Shown here one piece after another: positions 35,035 through 50,000 of a stretch of DNA of 64,000 nt. The stretch is from contig CM119266.1 of assembly GCA_051294375.1 (NCBI GenBank), positions 2,217,760 through 2,281,759 on the forward strand, written 5' to 3'. The notes under the pieces are model-generated. The model did not search any database. It was not told the DNA's origin and was given only the letters and a program-made list of their open reading frames with translations. Numbering within the stretch: position 1 is the stretch's first letter; every line of letters starts with the position of its first letter. Source of the stretch: Paraspadella gotoi (lineage: Eukaryota > Chaetognatha). The translations under genes were made by a program, and so were the position numbers.

Positions 35035-38000
35035 ATCGGGAGATCGATTCGGCGAAAAATCTTCTATGGCGAAAATCTTCCAAAAGAAGGGGTGAATTTT
35101 CCGAAGATTTTTGGGTTAATATTTTCTATATTTAGTCCGGATTTTTTTGAAACTTAATAATTAACAATATTGCCACATTCGTAATTACCTTGGCCGGTAA
35201 TAGAGAATATAATTAAAAAAGCTTCGGGCTTATGTTCGTCAGAGCTTAGTCCTACCTGTAGACGTCGGCCGACAAACAGAAATCGTAGAGAAATTCGTGC
35301 AACTCCGCAGATGAGATCTTCCTCAATTTCGAGTAAGAGTTCGCTGTAAACTTGGTTGTTGTAGTGGAGAAGTTCCTCTCGCTTTGATCTTCTCTTCCTC
35401 CGCCTCCAGGGGATGCCTCTGCCTCGGCATGTTGAGTAGGGGGAAGGGGTGAATAATGAAGAGGGGGAACGTGATGAGGACATGCAGGAGGGAAGGGGTG
35501 ATGAAATACAAAGGAGGAAGGGGTGATAAAAAGATCACGGGGTAAGTGGTGATAAAAGACAGGGGGAAGCGGTGAATAAAAGACAGGGGGAGCGGTGATG
35601 AAAAGACGAGGGGAAACGGGGTGAAAAAAGACAGGGGGAAGGGTGATAAAAGAACAGGGGGAGGGGTGATAAAGAGAGGGGGACAGGGTGATAAAGACGA
35701 AGGGGGAGGGGCTGATAAAAGACGAGCTGATCGGGGACAGGGGTGATAAAAGACAGGGGGAGGATGGGTGATAAAAGAGACAGGAGGAGAGGGGTGAGTA
35801 AAAGAGCAGTGGGGAAGGGTAATAAAGATCAGGGGAAGGGGTTGATTAAAAGACAGGCGGGGGAAGGGGTGAATAAAGAGGACAGGGGGAGGGTTGATAA
35901 AAGACACGGCTAGGTTAGGGGTGATAAAAGACGAGGGGGAGAGGGGTTGATAAAAGAGCAGGGGGAGGGGTGATAAACACAGGGGGGGGAAGGGGTGACT
36001 AAAGACAGGGGGAAAGGGGTGATAAAAGAGAGGGGGAAGTGGTGATAAACGACAGGGGGAAGGGGTTGTAAGAGTGGAGGTGGTAGAATGGGAAATTGGT
36101 TAGGTGGTTATGTGGTGAATGGGGGAAAGAAATATTCAGTTTGGGTGGGTTGGTGTCTCAAGAAAGTAAAGTAAATAAATTACGTAATTACATAGCGAAA
36201 ACTTAAATGATATAAAATGATAAATAATTAAATAAATACATATGAATATAAAGAACTCAATATCCCGAGCTTAATTATCGAGCCATGACGCGTCGAAGCG
36301 GTTTCCAGGCCTTGATTTGTTCGGGTAAGCTTCCTTTGTGACGTCGTTCGTCGTCGTCGTTCGTTCGTCGTCGTCGGTCAGGCGTCACGCTGTATTTTAG
36401 TATAAAAACTACTGCGCTTTTACATAGGTTTGGCTGTGAACTTACCGTTGTTTTTTTAAAATAAATTTATGAAGTTGATGATAAAGTTTTAACAAAAGTG
36501 TGGCGATCATAGTAAGTTTAAAAATTTAGATATGGCTTCTCATACTTGAATAGCTTTGATATTTTCTTATTAACATTTTGATTTAAGTATTTTTTTTCTT
36601 TTTGCCTTTAATTCACTTAAAAAATCAGCATGTAAATCATATTTTAAAACTATTCAACAGTCCACCTGAGCGCTCTGGTTTCCGGAATCTCGTTGTAATC
36701 TCCATTTCCTGAAGTCTTTCGGTAAGAATAGTATATAATATTATTGTTATTTTAATTCATAGAATACATAATTTGAAAGTATATCGAAAACCGTAATAAT
36801 AGTTATTCTTTGTCGAACTTTTCCCCTGAATTTAACGAAATAATAAATTTCCGAATCATCAAATTGGTCCAAACTTTGTCGTCGTCGTCGCGTCGCGTTC
36901 GTTCGAGAAACGCCCGGCATTGATTGAAACACGTTGGCGCCCCTTTTTACGGCGTTGTTTGCTGACGGCGTGGTTTTTTTCGGAACGCCGCCTCGCGAGT
37001 GCGGCCGGCGTCTCGTCGGTGGGCGCAGGCGACGGAACGAAAGGAATTCTAACGGATTGAGTTATATTTTACTCAAGAATAAAAGAGGAAATCAGGAGAA
37101 CTTGTAGCGGCCTGTTTATGAGCTGTTATCCCTGTCAGCGCCTGTCGCGACCGGTAAAGGCCTTCTTGGCCGCGCACAAATTTTCCTACCGTTGCGCTAA
37201 AACGCATCACCGATATGCCGCATTACCAAACGTTTTTTAAATTCAGAAATTGCTAAGAACCGAATGACCTGGCCTTTTCTGATGGTTAATCTCTTTTGCT
37301 CTCTTGCTTTTAAATCACCTAAGCTCATGATCATTTGCTTCTAATCCATCGATTTAATACTCGTTTCCTTTAATCACCTAATCTCCTGATCCTTTTCCTT
37401 TTTTTTTAATCATTCGATTCTTCTGTCAGAATCACTTCGTTTTTTCTGTGTCATCCGCGATTACTTTTTTCCGCGGGCGAATTCTTTAAAACTCTTTCTA
37501 AGCGATTATTTTAAACTCAGTTAAATTTCAGTAATTGTTTTTTTTTCTTTTAAAATTAATTGTCGTTGGTGTTTTTATGAGATCAAAAGGCGAATTAGTG
37601 TTAGATTTAAAGAAATGAATGTTTTGTAATGAGTTTATTTTGTTAGTTTTAACAAGAATATTTCAATCGAATACAAAATAGTGCTTAAATTTAAGAGGCT
37701 TTATAAATTATGACATAATTGAATTAAAATTTATTTTAACTAAATTAAATTGATTAAAATGAATCCGTTCTCGCCTCAATCCGCATCCTTAGCCATCTCC
37801 AACCACCATTCCCAGCACCCCATCCTACCGCCCCCACCCCAATCTTAAACCACCATTCCACCACCCTCGTCCTACTGACACCGCGATCCCTCACAAAAGA
37901 GGACGCCCAAACGGTGGGGGTAGAACTGGGGGGTTAGACGACGTTGTGCGCCGCAGAAGAAAATTTTTGCGCCGCGTCGGATTGCTTTCGACGCCGAAGC

Positions 38001-39513
38001 GTTATATAGGAGCTGGACGCCGGTGTGTCGAAGAGCGTCAAAAGTTGGGTGGAATGATAAGAGAGGGTAATAAGTGAAGCGAATAAGTTAAAGTGGGTCA
38101 CTGTGCACTTGACGATGAAGGTCCGATGGGGAGTCCGTTGGAGGGTCGCGAATGGCGGGTCCGTAGGGCGAACAAAGAGATAACGAGTAACGGCCGGCTC
38201 TCAGGGCGCCGTGAAACCTTGGGGACTCCCCCGTTTCTGGCGGCGACGCCCACATTTCGGCGTCTTTTTTTAGTCCCCAGCGGCGTCGACGTCTTCAGCG
38301 CCACATCAATTCGCCATATTCCGAGCAACTGGGAGGAAAACGGGATCGTAACGAGCGGCCATTGCCCCTTGTTGTTTGTTTTTGTTGTTGTTTCGTTGTT
38401 GTTGTGTTTGTTGTTGTTGTTTGTAATTGTTTTTGCTGTTGTTGTAGTCTTAGAGTTGCCGTCGTTGTTGTTTTCCCCGCGTTTTTGATGAATTTGTTTC
38501 GGCTGTTGTTGTTGTTTTTGTTTGTTTTTTTTTTTTGCTCATGTTTTTTTAAATGTTTATTTTTCGTGTCGCTTTTTTGTTTATTTTGTTCTTGTTTAGT
38601 TATTAGTTTTTTTTGTATTAAACTAGCTAACAAGCTCATCCTAAATTGTTGTCTGAAGGTTGAAATTTTTTTAATAAATGCAAAAAAAAAATGTAATGCA
38701 TCTTTTATTAAAGCCATGATTCAGGGATTTCATGTAGGAAAGAGTTTGTAAGTACAATATACATAATACTTTCGACTAATTTTTTTTAAACTTCAAAAAA
38801 TTGATTGGTAGGTTATTACAAGTTTAGCAATTTTTGATTGATTACTTAATGGTAAGGTAGGCAGCTTACAGCCCAAATTCTTGCTTTATAATTCACTTAG
38901 TCGGTACCGTCGGTCCGCCCCCCCCAATTTTTTTCGGTAAGTTACTTATATTATGTCAGAACATCGAAAATACAAATAATATAAACCTAAAACGACTAAA
39001 ATCACTATGTAAAAATTGAACTGAGAGGGCAAGAAAGAGTAAAAAGGATATAAATTGAGATGCGAGATAAGAAATTGGAATTGTTTTTAAAGGATGTAAG
39101 TTTTGAATTTCATAACCTGGAGAATGCCGGAAGAAAAACAATCGTAAACATTTTCATGAAATGAAGAAAGGAACTATCGAGGTTCAAATGGGGATCAGGC
39201 CAAAGAAAAAAAGGGATGATGATCGCCATGCAGTGGACGAAATGGAGACCATTGTTGAGGATCGCACGGAACCACCCGACCCCCAATCTCCACTTTTACC
39301 CACTTATCCCCCACCACTCCTCGCTTCCTCCCCTTTCCTGCCGCGCGATCATGGGCCGATTCTGGAAGCGCTTCCCGCCCTTTCGGCCAATTTAGCCCAA
39401 AAATGGTAAAATGCGATAGCGATAGACGAAACGCATTCGTTCAACATGAGGTTTCGGGTTAATCTCAACCATTTTTTTATGAGAGAGAGAGAGAGAGAGA
39501 CGAGAGAGAGAGA

Positions 39514-39561
<48 letters not shown>

Positions 39562-41229
39562 TAGAGAGTGAGAGAGACAATGTTAACATACCCTCTAAAG
39601 ATAAATATTTTTAATGTTTATGATAATTAAAAAAAAGAATTGAATCAAACCGTAATAGAGTAAAATATAACATTTTAAATCGAAATCTTTAAGTAGTGAA
39701 ACGAGCAATTTTATTGTAAAGATGTAAAAATGTATTTCAGTTTGTAAAGTATTTATACAATAAAATTTCGTTTTTGTATAGAATTAAGGCGTTTTTAATG
39801 CTAATTTTCGTCTACTTTATACGTACCCACCCCTCTTATTGTTTGGCGCCTTTAACTTTTTGCCGTTCTCTTCGCAGCTAGTCGCGCGCAGCATCCGGCG
39901 ACGATTTTAATTACTGCGCTGCGGCGACGAACGGGCGACTTTGAACGAACGACGACGACGACGACGACGACGACGAACGACGAGCGATAAAAACGCGAAG
40001 AGAATTTTGAATGCTTTGAAACAAAAGGGAAAAAACTGAAATAGTCAAAGGAAATAAATTCGGTTCTTCTGTTTTCTGACACTAAAGGAGAAAGGGAGGA
40101 AGAAAAAAGGAAAGGAAATAAAGAAAGAAAAGAAAGAAGAAAAGAAGAAAGAAAGAAAGAAAAGAAAGAAAGAAAGAAAGAAAAGAAAGAGAAAAAAAGA
40201 AAGATAATGAGACATATGCGAAGAAAGTAAAAGTAAAAGACGAGGAAAAAGGAAAGGAAAAAGATCCGGAGGAGGAAAAGGGAGGATGGGACCCCGGATC
40301 GGACCGATTGCAAAGTTACAAGTGAATTTTCTGTTGATAATTATTTCTTTTTTCTGCCACTTGACCGACTTGCTCTTTTTCTCGCCCTCGTCTTTTTTCT
40401 CCAATTCGCCGGCCGCTCTTCTCTCTTCTTACTTCCCTTCTCTTCTTTCTTCTTCTTTCTTTGGTCTTTCTTCTTCTTCTTCTCATCCTCCTCCTCGCTC
40501 CTCCTCCTCCTCCTTCCTCTTTTCCACCTTCCCGTTCCTTTCTTTCTGCTTCTCTCTCAACTACATTTATTTTATTTAATTTATTTATCCCATCTATTAT
40601 TTATTTATTTATCACCTCATATTTAACGTTTTTATTTTTTGTTATACCTTTATTATTTTTATTCTTTATCCCGCAAAAAATGAAGGAAATACTTTTATAT
40701 CTTTATAATTATTTTTTTTTTATATTCAACAAACACTCCGGTTCTTCATATCATCTTCTCTTTTTTTCCTTTCTTTTTTCGCTATCCTTTCACAATCCTT
40801 TACTTTATTCTTACTCTTATTCCTCCTGCTTTTTATCCTTTTTCCTTTCTGCCTTTCCCTCCCTTCCATTTTTTCCCCATCTTATACTTCTCCTTTCACT
40901 TTCACTCTTCCACCCTTTTCCTTCTCCCGTTTCCTTCTCTCGCTGACTATTCCCCATTTTTTTTCTCGCTCTTTTCCCCCTTCTTCGCTTCGCCTTTTCT
41001 TTCCTCTCCTTTTCCCTCTTCTCCTTCTTCCTTATTCGCTGGTCCGGCCATCTCTCGGCCTCTCTGACCATATGGAACGCTTAGCTTTGATGTAAAATCC
41101 TGGCCCTACCAAACATACAGACTATATTTTAGGCTTTGGCGGATCATATATTGCACATTTCAAAATAACGTCGCCGCTCCGTTCCGCGTCTCTCCTCTGC
41201 TCATCTCTCTTCTTCTCTGCTCTCTCTAC

Positions 41230-41278
<49 letters not shown>

Positions 41279-42204
41279 GTGGTTACTTAAACGCAACTCT
41301 CTTGCCTTTTCTCCCCTCCCCCTTTCGGTTTTGTTATAAAATGTCCTCTCGTTAATTGTACGATGCGAGACGAATGTTACTTACATTTTTTTATTATAGT
41401 AAAATATGATTCGAATTAAAGCCTCTCTCTGAAACGCTTGTAAGCGCTTTTACTCTCCTAGAAGCCTACAGCCACTCTGCATTTGCGCCCAAGAGTGCGA
41501 AAACGGTCTCAACCCATTCCTTACCCGAACCACCCTCGCGATCCGGCGTCTCGACCCTAAGGGGGCGGCGAGGACAAGAACTTACTTTATTTTCTGTAGC
41601 CCAGCCCTTTTCCATGTGCCTTTACCATGCTTCAAATGAACTGCTGGCCCCCCTCTCGCCTCGTAAGGCCTTCACCGACCCCGATGGAACCTCCTCGTAA
41701 TTGAAAACGACGCCCTGAGGTCGGCCGGAGCGGAGACCGAGCCGGGCCGGAGCCGGGTCGGCCCGGGGTCCAACTAAATCCACCCACAGAGGACTACAAT
41801 TCAATCAAAGGCCGTTATGGGAGAAGGCGGGAGGTAGCGAGGAGACGACGACGACGATGACGACACGACGACGAGTGTTTTAAAGTTAAAATGTAATGCA
41901 GCAGATGTATGCCAACAATGTATGTGTTAAAATCGCGTTGATTGTAGAAAGAGAAAGCAGAGAAGGCAAAAAAATAAACATAAAACAATAGAAAAAATCG
42001 AAATAGTTATTGACGAAAGCAAAAATAGAAAGTATTGTATAACGTTTAAATGAAATATTCTGTGTACTGACTATTATTTTCATTAACGTCTGGTAAGTAA
42101 ATTCCTATTTGTGCAGCTGAGAAAACAGGGCGACGCGCGGTCTCTTTTGAGGCAAGAGCTGTAAAATCAACGATTGACTTCCAGACTCTGACCTGGAAAG
42201 GAGA

Positions 42205-42258
<54 letters not shown>

Positions 42259-43014
42259 GAAGAAGAGGAGAGAGAGAGAGAGTTTATTTTTGGGGAGAAT
42301 CGAAAATAAAGCGCGGACTTGACTCGGCGCAACTCTGCTAATGTTCTGCCTAATCACGTCGAGTCTTTGAGGCGGGGCCGATCCGGGTACGGGTGTCCTT
42401 TTTTTTTCCCCCCCCAAAAGTGGGAGAAGGGGTGTGGGAGGTGGAGAGAGAGGGGTGGAGGTGTTGGGAAATGGGAGAGAAAGTCGTGGGAGGGAGTGTG
42501 GGGAAAAATAAAAGGGAAGAAGGAGGAAGCCGATATCTGGTCTGAACAACAGGCGATGCGGGAGAAAAATGGCAATGGAGAGACGAACGACTGTGACTAT
42601 GCAAGTTTTTGTAGTTGAGGTGATTTTTTTTTATGAAATCACATAATTTTTTGGCTTTACCCGTTATTCGTCCCTTTATTCTTTTGCCTTAAAAGCAGTT
42701 TCCATTTTCAAGCTGCGTTAATCTCTGCCTCTCCCCTTCCATTTCTCTCTGTTCTCTGAGTTTCTCTCGTCTTTTCTCCCCTTCCTTATCTTCTTTTTGT
42801 CAAAATAGTTTTGATTTGCTTCACGTGCTTTCCATTCAAATTACCAGTTTCCGATAGCCAGAAACGTTATAGTTACTTCAAGTTTTCTGGTCTTTAAAAC
42901 ATCTTTCAAGATTGATTTTATAACAGGACGTTCCTTTCATGCAGCCTAGCGATTTTTGGCCTATTTCACATTTTCGGTTTTTTTAAATATGACTTTTTGA
43001 GAGAGAGAGAGAGA

Positions 43015-43045
<31 letters not shown>

Positions 43046-43131
43046 GAGAGGAGAGGAGAGAGGAGGGAAGAAAAAAGCCAACAAAGCTGTGAGACAGGAC
43101 AGTGGTGAAATGTGAGGACAGGTTTTAAGTT

Positions 43132-43202
<71 letters not shown>

Positions 43203-43310
43203 GGAGCGAGAGAGAGAGTGAGGGAAGGAAAGCCAACAAAGCTGGTGAGACAGGACAGTGGTTGAATGTGAGGACAGGTTTAAGTTGAGAGAGAGAGAGA
43301 GAGGAGAGAG

Positions 43311-43357
<47 letters not shown>

Positions 43358-43585
43358 AGTCGGTCGCGGTAGAGACCAGCAGAAAGAGACCGCAAGTGTA
43401 ACTCGAATATCTCTATATGTAAAATGCGGCTGATGAAGGCTTGTGTGGCGAATCCTAAATTCGTTTCTCGTATAGCTTGGTGATAACTCGCTCGTTTCCG
43501 CATTGGCTTGGAACCAGCTCAGTATCGTTGCACCAATCGTGAGTTCCGGGTTTCAATCCCTCACGGTCACGCTGGTTAGAGTGTG
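35035..43585. repeat. Large tandem direct repeat, copy 2, with many indels
   Basis: This copy parallels 26628-35034 but differs by scattered single-base insertions, even in coding and non-repetitive sequence, at short intervals. Broken counterparts of exons lie at about 35256-35422, 36291-36390, 36666-36714 and 36870-37050 (minus gene), 38000-38110 (GC block) and 39888-39990 (plus exon). None keeps an intact frame. The last part (42670-43360) diverges and is rich in (GA)n. It is either a decayed duplication or uncorrected long-read gap-fill sequence. Confidence 0.8.
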
Positions 43586-44051
43586 ATAGTGTTGGCATAA
43601 GCACGCCTGTGACATGGGGTGGTCACTGGCAGGTCCAAAGCCTGAGCGCCCAGCTGTCGGGAGAATGCTCACACCCAGCCCCCGGCGTCATACATTCCCC
43701 ACTCCGTTGCCATACTATTGCAGAAAAGCCGAGNNNNNNNNNNNNNNNNNNNNNNNNNGCCGAAACATGTCCTTGTTATAATAAAAATCAAATCGTTGAT
43801 GAAAAGACTTTGTCTTCATTTTCAATATTTTTACTAAATAATTGTACTGGATTTTTTGTTAACTGTACAAAACTACGAATAATTCTACTATATTGACGGA
43901 AACTGTGCCTTTCTTTTTTTTCTACATGAGAAATGAGAAATGATAAAACTGAAATTTGGAAAAGTAAGTACTTATCGCAATATATATATTTTTAATTCAT
44001 TCATATAATTTGATTTAACCTTAGTAAATAGCCATGCATACATTTGTTTAG
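43586..44051. other. Junction with 25-base gap and family E fragment
   Basis: 43596-43720 is GC-rich repeat-like sequence. N run 43734-43758. 43759-43850 begins GCCGAAACATGTCC, the 3' half of a hammerhead-like core on the plus strand, followed by the family E tail (AAAATCAAATCGTTG). The rest up to the acceptor TTTGTTTAG at 44051 is AT-rich. Confidence 0.5.
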
Positions 44052-47000
44052 CATTACTCTGATCGAGAGAAATTTTTACTCTCTGTGACCCAAAACTATC
44101 TGGAGGGGGTGCGGTTAGGCATCCAGCAGTGTCCCGATTGGATTCATGAGGGTAATCACGAAAATCCTGACAAAACGCCGCTAATTTTAGCCGCAAAATA
44201 TGGCGCCGTTGAAGCGTTGAAAGAATTGCTGGCAAACGGAGCCGAGGGAAACGCTGTGTACCATAACGGGTACGAAGAGACGGCCCTTTGGTGGGCTATA
44301 AGGAGCAGGTCTCCAGAACCTATCCTAAAGTTGCTGTTGGAGGACAAGAAAGCAAAGAGCTCCATAAACAAAAAGTGCGGATTCGATAAGACGACGGCAC
44401 TGATGGAAGCAGTGATTTATGAGAAGCCCGAATGTGCACAGATGTTGTTAGATTATGGAGCCAAAGGAGTCATAAAAGACAAAGAGGGAAAGACGATATT
44501 GTGGTGGCTAAGCTCGAGGCACGGTATGGATTCCTTGTTCAAGCAACTCTTACGAGACGAAAGGGTAAGGAAGCAAATGGACAATCAATGCAGTGGAGGC
44601 AAAACAACGGCACTGATGAAAGCCGCCCAAGGTGGAAATACGAACTATGTCATGGAGTTGTTGACTAATGGAGCCAAGGGAGATGTGGAGGACAAGCACG
44701 GTAGAACTGCCTTGTGGTGGGCAATGGGAGGGTATGGAATGAAAGAAACTTTGGAATATCTGTTGCAGGACGAAGGTTTGAAAAGAAAGATTGATAAGAA
44801 ATGCTGCATCGACGGGACAACATCTTTGTTTGAAGGAGTACGCAAAAGAAAGGCAGAATGTGTTAGAGTGCTGCTATCTCATGGAGCAAGTTATGAAGAG
44901 GTAGACAAAGAGGGGAGGTCTCTGTTTTATTATCTACCCATGGATGACGCACCTATGTGTAAGATTTTCGCCGAAATTTTCCCTAGTATTCTTAAAATGG
45001 CGTCTGATACAACAATACAGTTTTTTAAATTACTTCAGAAAGTAGTAGAACACCGCTGGGAGAAAGAATCAAATGAAATGATCGATTATATGATTAAAAA
45101 AGATCCATTGGTAACCGACCAAAATCAAAACACTTTAATGCATTATGCTGCTGATATCGGCAATCTGCAATTGATTAAGATTTTGCTTGAAAAACGTGTG
45201 GATGTAAATGCTGCAAATAAGTCAGGGGATACGGTTTTACACGTTTCATGTCGTCGACAACATTTGGAATTGATTCAATTTTTCTCAGCACAACCTGAAT
45301 TAAAAGGTATCAAAAATAATTTATGTAAAACCGCCTTTGATATTTTAAGAGAAAATGGCAGTCAAGAATCACTCAGTGCATACTTTGAAAACCAAAGCTC
45401 TTTTATCACCATTGAAGTGGATGAACAAAAAAGGATAGATTCCAAAAAAGCACCTTATCCAAGTGTATACGAAGGTTACATCAAACTGCGGGGAAAAGAA
45501 CGTTTAAAAGTCGCGGTGAAGCGATTGTTAGCTTCTAACACTGAGCAGTTAAAGCAAATGGAAAGTGAATGTGACGTAATGTTAAAAGCAAAACATATAA
45601 AAAACGTTTTAACTCCTTATGTGACAGAAATACAAAAATTAGAATATAGAATGGCAATGCCATTAGGTGTAATGACTCTTGAACATTACATTTGTTGGTC
45701 CTCGGGTAATTATGAATTACCTAAAACAGTTTCAGTTGAAAAAATACCTCCACTCGCGCACATTATAAAACAACTAGTGGGCGCATTGAAGGATCTTCAT
45801 GATATAAGTATAACACACCGTGATATAAAAAGCTCAAACGTGATTTTTCTTGAAGAAGGAAATCGTTATGTTTTAAAGGTCATTTTATAACCTAAGTCCT
45901 AACTTAATTTTCCCCAGAATGTAGTCTTTAAAAAATATTTTTATCAGGTGATGGATTTTGGAATCGCCAAAATAAATCCGAGTAATAATGATCTTACGAT
46001 GACCCTAACAGAAGGCCTTGGTACTATGATTTTCTCTGCACCAGAGATTTTGCTGAAGAAAAAAAAGGTAATTTTTAAAATAGTTTTTCAATATTCTTTG
46101 ATTAATAACTATTAACTTTTTATTATTAACTTGGAAAAGACAAAACAATTAATTATAAGTTAGAGGCAGTCCCTGAAGTTTTTAGACCAGGTTGTAACAC
46201 AAAACTACAGGCGGGTTAGGCGCCCTGTCCCTATTAACTGCTAGGCTGCCCAATAGCGCGGAGTATAAATACATTCCTTGAATTTGGTCATCTTGTGTCC
46301 CCCTTAATATTTTGATTTATATATTTTTTAATAGAATTATAACATTTTCGGTGGTTTTAGTCGCTAACCGCTTCCGTCGAGGACAAAAAGGTAACATGTG
46401 TTCGTCGGCTTCTTGAAAAAATTTCGAGCCGTCCAAGAATTCTCCCAGTTTGTCGTCTGCTCAAATCCGCAAACTCGAGCGCGACCTCTATTGGTCCGAA
46501 TTATGAGATCCCAGCTTTCTATTGGAGCAGTGAAATGTACTTCATCCGACGTAAAAGAGCGAGATTCTTAAAGCGGAGAATTTTTTTATGCGAATAATTA
46601 CGGAAAAACCTTTTATTTATTTGTAGCTTTTAAGTAATTAGATAGTATTTAAAGCACAACACAATGCAAAAGCAAAAAAACACCCCAAGACTGTATATTA
46701 ATCCAAGTCATAGGGTCATCTAAGGCCTTTACCCAAACGCCGATCTGCCCTTGCTTCGCGACGTGCTAAAGCTTGTCTTTTCAAGCAGGTTTGTACGAAA
46801 TGTTAATTCCGATTGCTAAGGCTTTTTTATAAACTAGTTATAATTTTCTTGCCTTTCAAATTATTTTAAAATACATCTTATTAAAGAGTATTAAGCAACT
46901 AAATATTTAAAATATCGGAGAAATTAGTATTAAACTTAATCCGTTAACCTTGCAAGGAAAAAGGGGAGAAGATGGCAATCGGTTTTCCAAAAGCAATGGT

Positions 47001-50000
47001 GTGATTAATCGCACTTTAACAGAAAAACAAATTCTTCACTTGCGATATTCAATGAAAATTCCATTCGGCATGCCGAATTTCAAAGGAATGGATACCTCGC
47101 ATCAGAATTTTTTCGACGAACAGAAAACAGAAAAGGCCAAAGAAAAGGGTTTTGACGAAATCAGCGTTGGTATCGCTTATTTGATTATACTCCGCTGTAA
47201 GGCTGTATCATGTAAAAGCTGTGATGATGCAACCATTGGCTGTGACGGGAAATTGTGAGGAAAAAGCACATATCGTGTGCTCATGCTCCACGGGAAAATA
47301 AATTCCCAAAACGGGAAACTCTCTTTTATCAAGGAACACAAAGAGAATGAAGTCGGTCATCTTGGAAAATTACGGCTTGGACGTATTGATCAACAAGAAA
47401 CAAAACGGCTTGCAAAAAAAACTTGAGAAGAGAATGAAAAGGAAAAGAGAAAGCAGAAAGCTTCATATGAAAATAGAAAATAGCAACTAAAGGAAGAAGA
47501 GGTTCACCAAAAAACTATGCCAAAATTTTTTCAATGATTGTCAAGGTGAGATTTCATTGTGATATATGATGAAAAAAGATGTTGATTTTCAACAATGAAC
47601 GAATGATAAAAAATCCAAAAAAAAAATAAATGCGTAATCTCTATCCTCACGTAGCGCAAGAGAAGCAATGCGCTGGCCAAACTTCCGATAGAATGGTCGC
47701 TGCGATGTTCCACTGCAACATTAATCCGACTTTGGCTCTTGTCAACAGAAGAAAATTCAACCTAATTGTGGACCGAAATAAAATAAGACGAGAAAAAAGA
47801 AAAGCTGATAAAAGGTTATCAAGAAAAAGAAATCGGGATTTTTAAAATCAGCGGAATAAGAAGCATTATAGTTTGATGGAAAGATCATTCCAACAATAGA
47901 AATTGACGTAAACCGAAACTGGCTTTTAAACAAAAAAACAGAGAAGCAAGCAACAAATTGCGGTTATTGATTGAGCAACCTAGCGGAAAATATGTCCATC
48001 ATTTAACGCCACCATCAAAAAAGGACATGCAACTGCAACTGCCATTACAGATTTGTTATCAAAACAAGATTGAATGACAATTGGGATGGTTTTTAGGAGG
48101 AGACTCAACCAATACCAACACAGGATGGGAAAATGGAACTTTTGCACACATAGAAAAAGTATGTGGACATCGTTTCATTGGATGATTTTGCAGCCTTCAT
48201 AGCAAATGAATTAGGCCTCCGTCATCTTGCTCCAGAAGATTCTTGGCAAAAACAAGTGGTTTCAAAATTCTTTGAGGCTCCCAATTGGGACCACTTCTCC
48301 AGTCCTGTTGAATCTTTGTCTTGGAATGAAAACTTTGAGAAAGGTTGAATTGGGCCAGGAATTTCGACTTCCTCCCTGAGCGGTGTTTCCAGATCTTTCC
48401 CGTGACCAACGCTACCTCTGGTATGCGGTAGAAGCATAAGGGAAGGAAAAGATTTGTCATGAGCTTTAGAAACATAAATCCGGGACCAATCAGCCATTCA
48501 GACTGTTAACTCTTGCATGTCGCTTACTTCGTCTATATAAGTTTAATGGCTTGAAGAGTAAATAAAAATCTCTCTGAGGTTAATTGTATTTATGTATCGA
48601 ATTTATGCAGTCATGTGGTTTTGAGTGGAAATGTTTATATCTGATCTCAAGGTAGTCCAAAAAATGTTTTTTATCACGATACAATACTCGGTACCGTCAC
48701 TGGTCAAACAAAAACAAATTGTGAAGCCTTATATAAAGTCATGGTATGCTCATCCTGAAGTTTGTTATTAGCTATGTTTTCAGAGGTGATTCACAAATTA
48801 GAACTCAAGCACTTGAAAAGATTTTCAAGTTAAGAAGGCTCGACATTGGTGAAAATCTGTAAGGATCTTTCAAGCCTCCGAATTTGAATTTTAATGGCAA
48901 TTAGAATTTGTTGGATATTATAATTGGGAAAGTTGTTATAACCGAATCAATCTTAACTTGTTCAATTCAATTAAAGAACTAGAAATATTAATTTGAAAAG
49001 GCTCATTCTTCCCCCATTTCAACACACACACAATCGGTTGAACGTTTAATAAGAGACATACAGATGTTGCGACTCATGTTGCTGGTTTTGAATCAACCGA
49101 GATGGGTACATACCGTGCTACGAATTGCTTGCGCCGGATTATGCAGTCCTAAAGCTGATACAAAAAAAAAACTTGATTAATATGTTAGATATTAAATAAA
49201 ACATTATTTTTAGCAGAAATAAGAATTCTTTTACTCAACTTGTATTTCAATGTGCTAGCAATTAAATTGAACTAACATTTTAAGGCGCGCTATTAGAAGC
49301 CTGTTATTTAGTGGTGTCATGGCGCTCAAGAGAAAGCTGCTGTGAATCCTCTGAATGTTACCTCGGTGGTGTCATGGCGCGAGAAAGCTGCCTGTGAATC
49401 CTCCGAGAGGTTTGTAAGCCTTTTAAGTGCTGTTGTGCTGCTTTTCTATTTATTATCCATTGTGGCGGCATTTTGTATAAAGTCATTAAATTAGTATTCG
49501 ATGTTTATTAAACTTTTGTTAAAAGAATTTTAAAATTCTAAGTTAATCTTTGTTTATATATTGGTATCTTTCTTTAGCTCGGGTTGAGCCCTGATAGTTT
49601 CTGCTTAGGCAGTCGGTGTCCTCACATATATTGTCATGTTATCAGAACTGTTGGGAATGTCGGACTTACTTTGATTCTTTTCATAAAAATTAAATAAATG
49701 GTTTTTACCTATAGTCTGGAAAAACTTCGGGCTAGAAGCCTTACCAATTGTTGTAACCTTAATATTAATTAATTATAATTATTAATATTATATATTATTA
49801 GTAATGATTAATATATTAATATATATTATTAGTAAGTAAAATAAGTAATATATTTAATCCTTTTTTCTCCATTCCAGGTAGGTTGTTGAAGCAGTATTAG
49901 CCTGAGCGGACACCCTCATGTTCGTTTGGCGTTTTTTTTTGTTTCGTAATAGAATAACAATACTAAAGCTTAATTAAATATTCATAATATTTATAATTTA

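Noticed and set aside
35323-35907. 194-residue minus-strand frame in the second large copy
   Set aside because: It is minisatellite translation plus the end of a frameshifted exon copy.
46950-47258. Independent 102-residue gene
   Set aside because: It lines up as the first fragment of the decayed repetitive gene-family copy.
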